From: an uncultured Actinomycetes bacterium
GTDB lineage: Bacteria; Actinomycetota; Actinomycetes; Nanopelagicales; Nanopelagicaceae
Direction of reading: 5' to 3'
Length of the DNA stretch: 7,375 nucleotides
NCBI GenBank assembly: GCA_903852955.1
Contig: CAINSH010000189.1
Location: 1-7,375, forward strand
The notes beneath the pieces are model-generated. The model was not told the DNA's origin. It saw only the letters and a list, made by a program, of their open reading frames with translations, and ran no database searches. Shown here piece after piece: positions 6,018-7,375 of the stretch. The position numbers were made by a program, and so were the translations under genes. Within the stretch, counting starts at the first letter, position 1, and each line of letters starts with the position of its first letter.

Positions 6018-6047
6018 TTGACCGGCTTATCCCCAGACCTCTACCGT
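6018..6047 (+). promoter_or_regulatory. Candidate rpmH promoter with a DnaA-like box in its spacer
   Basis: TTGACC (6018-6023), an 18-bp spacer and TACCGT (6042-6047) form a good housekeeping-type promoter, giving a leader of roughly 57 nt before rpmH. The spacer contains TTATCCCCA (6027-6035), one mismatch from a DnaA box, so DnaA could compete with RNA polymerase here. TAGATT at 6083-6088 is an alternative -10 without a good -35. Confidence 0.5.
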
Positions 6048-6110
6048 TACCTCCTTGCTTCCCCCGTATTTCTGGCCCGCAGTAGATTTTCAATTAATTA
6101 GGAGTTTGAC

Positions 6111-6248
6111 ATGACAAAGCGCACCTTCCAACCAAATACTCGTCGTCGCGCCAAGAAGCATGGTTTCCGTGCCCGTATGGCAACACGTGCCGGTCGCGCT
6201 GTACTTGCAGCTCGTCGTGCAAAAGGCCGCGCGCGTCTTTCTGCTTAA
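6111..6248 (+). CDS. rpmH: 50S ribosomal protein L34
   Basis: 45-residue, very basic ribosomal protein of the large subunit, at its usual place divergent from dnaA. The start [18 protein letters not shown] and the closing ARLSA match the family end to end, and about a third of residues are Arg or Lys. The N-terminal F-Q-P-N motif and the R-R-R-x-K-K-H-G-F-R run contact 23S rRNA. AGGAG at 6100-6104 sits six bases before the ATG, the strongest ribosome site in the window, as suits a highly expressed gene. The ORF ends in TAA, 21 bp before rnpA, with no terminator between, so the two are probably one transcript. Confidence 0.98.
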   Translation: MTKRTFQPNTRRRAKKHGFRARMATRAGRAVLAARRAKGRARLSA

Positions 6249-6269
6249 GGATCTCCAGGTAAGACAACC

Positions 6270-6623
6270 GTGCTTGCCAAAAGCGCACGTCTAACAGAGA
6301 GCGGGGATTTCGCCCGCGCAACAAAGAGTGGAATTCGATACTCATCGACCAACTTTGTCGGCTACCTATACATCACAGAGTTTGATCGTCCTGCCCGCGC
6401 AGGATTAATTATTAGCAAAGCTGTTGGAAGTTCAGTAGCTCGCCACCGTTTAGCTCGAAAAATCCGTCACTGCATTCGTGATCATTACACATCATTGCCT
6501 CAAGGGGCGCTGTTGGTTATCCGCGGGCTAAATAAGTCAGCTAACGCCGACTGCTCCAGCGAAATCACAACCGTTGTTACAAACCTACTTCGCAAAAGTA
6601 AAGATCGTGCGGCGACACAATGA
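6270..6623 (+). CDS. rnpA: Ribonuclease P protein component
   Basis: 117-residue protein cofactor that binds the RNase P RNA and assists 5' processing of tRNA precursors. The start is GTG at 6270: MLAKSARL matches the family opening (MLxKxxRL), and AGGT lies upstream. The RNA-binding motif runs from 43 to 67 (RAGLIISKAV followed by GSSVARHRLARKIRH); the central RNR of most bacteria reads RHR here, the form usual in Actinobacteria. The overall fold of about 110-125 residues is complete. It follows rpmH by 21 bp and overlaps yidD by four bases (ATGA), which points to coupled translation. Nothing appears truncated. Confidence 0.96.
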   Translation: MLAKSARLTESGDFARATKSGIRYSSTNFVGYLYITEFDRPARAGLIISKAVGSSVARHRLARKIRHCIRDHYTSLPQGALLVIRGLNKSANADCSSEITTVVTNLLRKSKDRAATQ

Positions 6624-6853
6624 AGAAAATGCTTGTTGCACCAATTAAGTTTTACCAAAAATGGATATCTCCTGCTTTTGGTCCACGTTGTAAGTATTAC
6701 CCATCGTGTTCAAGTTACGCGGTAACCGCGATTGAAACATATGGCATCAAAGGAATTGCAATGAGCGCTTGGCGTTTAATGCGGTGTAATCCATGGTCAC
6801 ATGGCGGAGTCGATTATGTAGTTGTGAAAGAGAAGGTAACTGTTAATGGATAG
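6620..6853 (+). CDS. yidD: Membrane protein insertion efficiency factor YidD
   Basis: 77-residue small protein of the YidD (DUF37) family, which is associated with the inner face of the membrane and aids YidC-dependent insertion. The conserved core is clear: YQKWISP at 12-18, GPRCKYYPSCSSYA at 21-34, then RLMRCNPWSHGGVD at 52-65. The three conserved cysteines are Cys24, Cys30 and Cys56. There is no true transmembrane helix; the N-terminal segment is amphipathic. The ATG at 6620 overlaps the rnpA stop (ATGA), and an in-frame ATG at 6629 is a less likely alternative. Its end overlaps the yidC start by eight bases, so translation of all three genes is probably coupled. Confidence 0.95.
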   Translation: MKKMLVAPIKFYQKWISPAFGPRCKYYPSCSSYAVTAIETYGIKGIAMSAWRLMRCNPWSHGGVDYVVVKEKVTVNG

Positions 6854-7375
6854 CATCTTAAAACCCTTATATATAGCGGTTTCTTGGGTCATTGTAACTA
6901 TTCACGATTTACTCTCACCTCTATTCGGTGCAGACAGCGGTGTCTCATGGTCATTGGCAATCATTGGTCTTGTAATCATCATTCGCGTGATTTTAATTCC
7001 ACTTTTTGTTAAGCAGATCAAAAGCCAGCGAGCTTTAACTGCATTACAACCCCATATGAAGGAAATTCAAAAGAAGTACAAAGACGATCGCCAAAAACAA
7101 TCTGAAGAAATGATGAAGCTCTACAAGGAGCACAAAACAAATCCCCTCGCATCTTGTTTTCCAATCCTTGCCCAAGCACCAATTTTCTTTGCACTCTTTA
7201 CTGTTCTTAACGGAATTGGAAAAAACCCTCCAGTTAAACACGGTGTCTTGTCTCAAGAGGATGTTGTAAGTGCTGCACAAGCTAAGTTTTTTGGCGCGCC
7301 AATCTCTCAAACATTTTTAGGTTCAGATATCACCACAGTTAAAATTGTCACAGTCGTTCTGATTGCTTTCATGTC
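6846..7375 (+). CDS. yidC: Membrane protein insertase YidC/Oxa1, N-terminal part (truncated by window end)
   Basis: Insertase that places membrane proteins in the cytoplasmic membrane alone or with Sec. The window shows residues 1-176 and the frame remains open. The first hydrophobic stretch is about 7-27 (PLYIAVSWVIVTIHDLLSPL). The second, about 34-54, contains Arg47 in IIIRVILIPLF, the conserved groove arginine that receives substrate segments. Residues 55-100 are a charged cytoplasmic hairpin (QPHMKEIQKKYKDD), followed by a membrane segment about 104-123 (CFPILAQAPIFFALFTVLNG) typical of Oxa1. The large periplasmic domain of Gram-negative YidC is absent, as in other Actinobacteria. AGAAGG at 6831-6836 inside yidD is the ribosome site. 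The in-frame overlap with yidD indicates one operon. Confidence 0.96.
   Translation, partial: MDSILKPLYIAVSWVIVTIHDLLSPLFGADSGVSWSLAIIGLVIIIRVILIPLFVKQIKSQRALTALQPHMKEIQKKYKDDRQKQSEEMMKLYKEHKTNPLASCFPILAQAPIFFALFTVLNGIGKNPPVKHGVLSQEDVVSAAQAKFFGAPISQTFLGSDITTVKIVTVVLIAFM

Noticed and set aside
5887..6345. Minus-strand open frames over the dnaA-rpmH gap and rpmH (5887-6093, 6094-6345)
   Set aside because: They oppose rpmH and rnpA or cover regulatory sequence, and show no recognisable family.
1..7375. Mobile element, CRISPR, tRNA or undescribed gene cassette
   Set aside because: All nine genes are conserved origin-region families in the standard order with little spare room. No repeat arrays, transposase or integrase motifs, or attachment-type repeats were seen.

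Overview
This window is the replication-origin neighbourhood of an actinobacterial chromosome. Genes run in two directions away from the dnaA-rpmH gap. Leftward (minus strand): dnaA, dnaN, recF, dciA (DUF721) and gyrB, the last cut by the window start. Rightward (plus strand): rpmH, rnpA, yidD and yidC, the last cut by the window end. The DUF721 gene between recF and gyrB, the SHGESWS-type RecF signature, the RHR form of the RnpA motif, and oriC between dnaA and dnaN all point to Actinobacteria. The sequence is AT-leaning by eye, many stops are TAA, and genes are tightly packed. That fits a streamlined low-GC aquatic lineage such as the acI/Nanopelagicales group better than Streptomyces or Mycobacterium; this last step is inference.

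Layout. 1-1239: gyrB N-terminal half (ATPase and transducer). 1240-1419: gyrB leader with two small hairpins. 1420-1878 dciA, 1878-2972 recF and 2989-4119 dnaN form a close-packed run. 4120-4436: oriC, with DnaA boxes in two inverted groups and what looks like a basal unwinding element (DnaA box, GC-rich spacer, CTA-type trios, AT-rich tract) next to dnaN. 4437-5834: dnaA. 5835-6110: a divergent control region with further DnaA boxes, two imperfect dyads near the dnaA promoter, and a candidate rpmH promoter with a DnaA-box-like site in its spacer. 6111-7375: rpmH, rnpA, yidD, yidC; the last three overlap or nearly abut.

The genes work as two modules. The left module starts replication (DnaA opens oriC, DciA is the likely helicase operator, DnaN is the sliding clamp), handles gaps (RecF) and relieves supercoils (GyrB). 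The right module supplies ribosomal protein L34, the RNase P protein, and the membrane insertion factors YidD and YidC.

I found no mobile element, CRISPR, tRNA, rRNA or unknown gene cassette. All nine genes are known families. What deserves a second look is the fine architecture of the origin and the dnaA-rpmH control region, not a new gene system.
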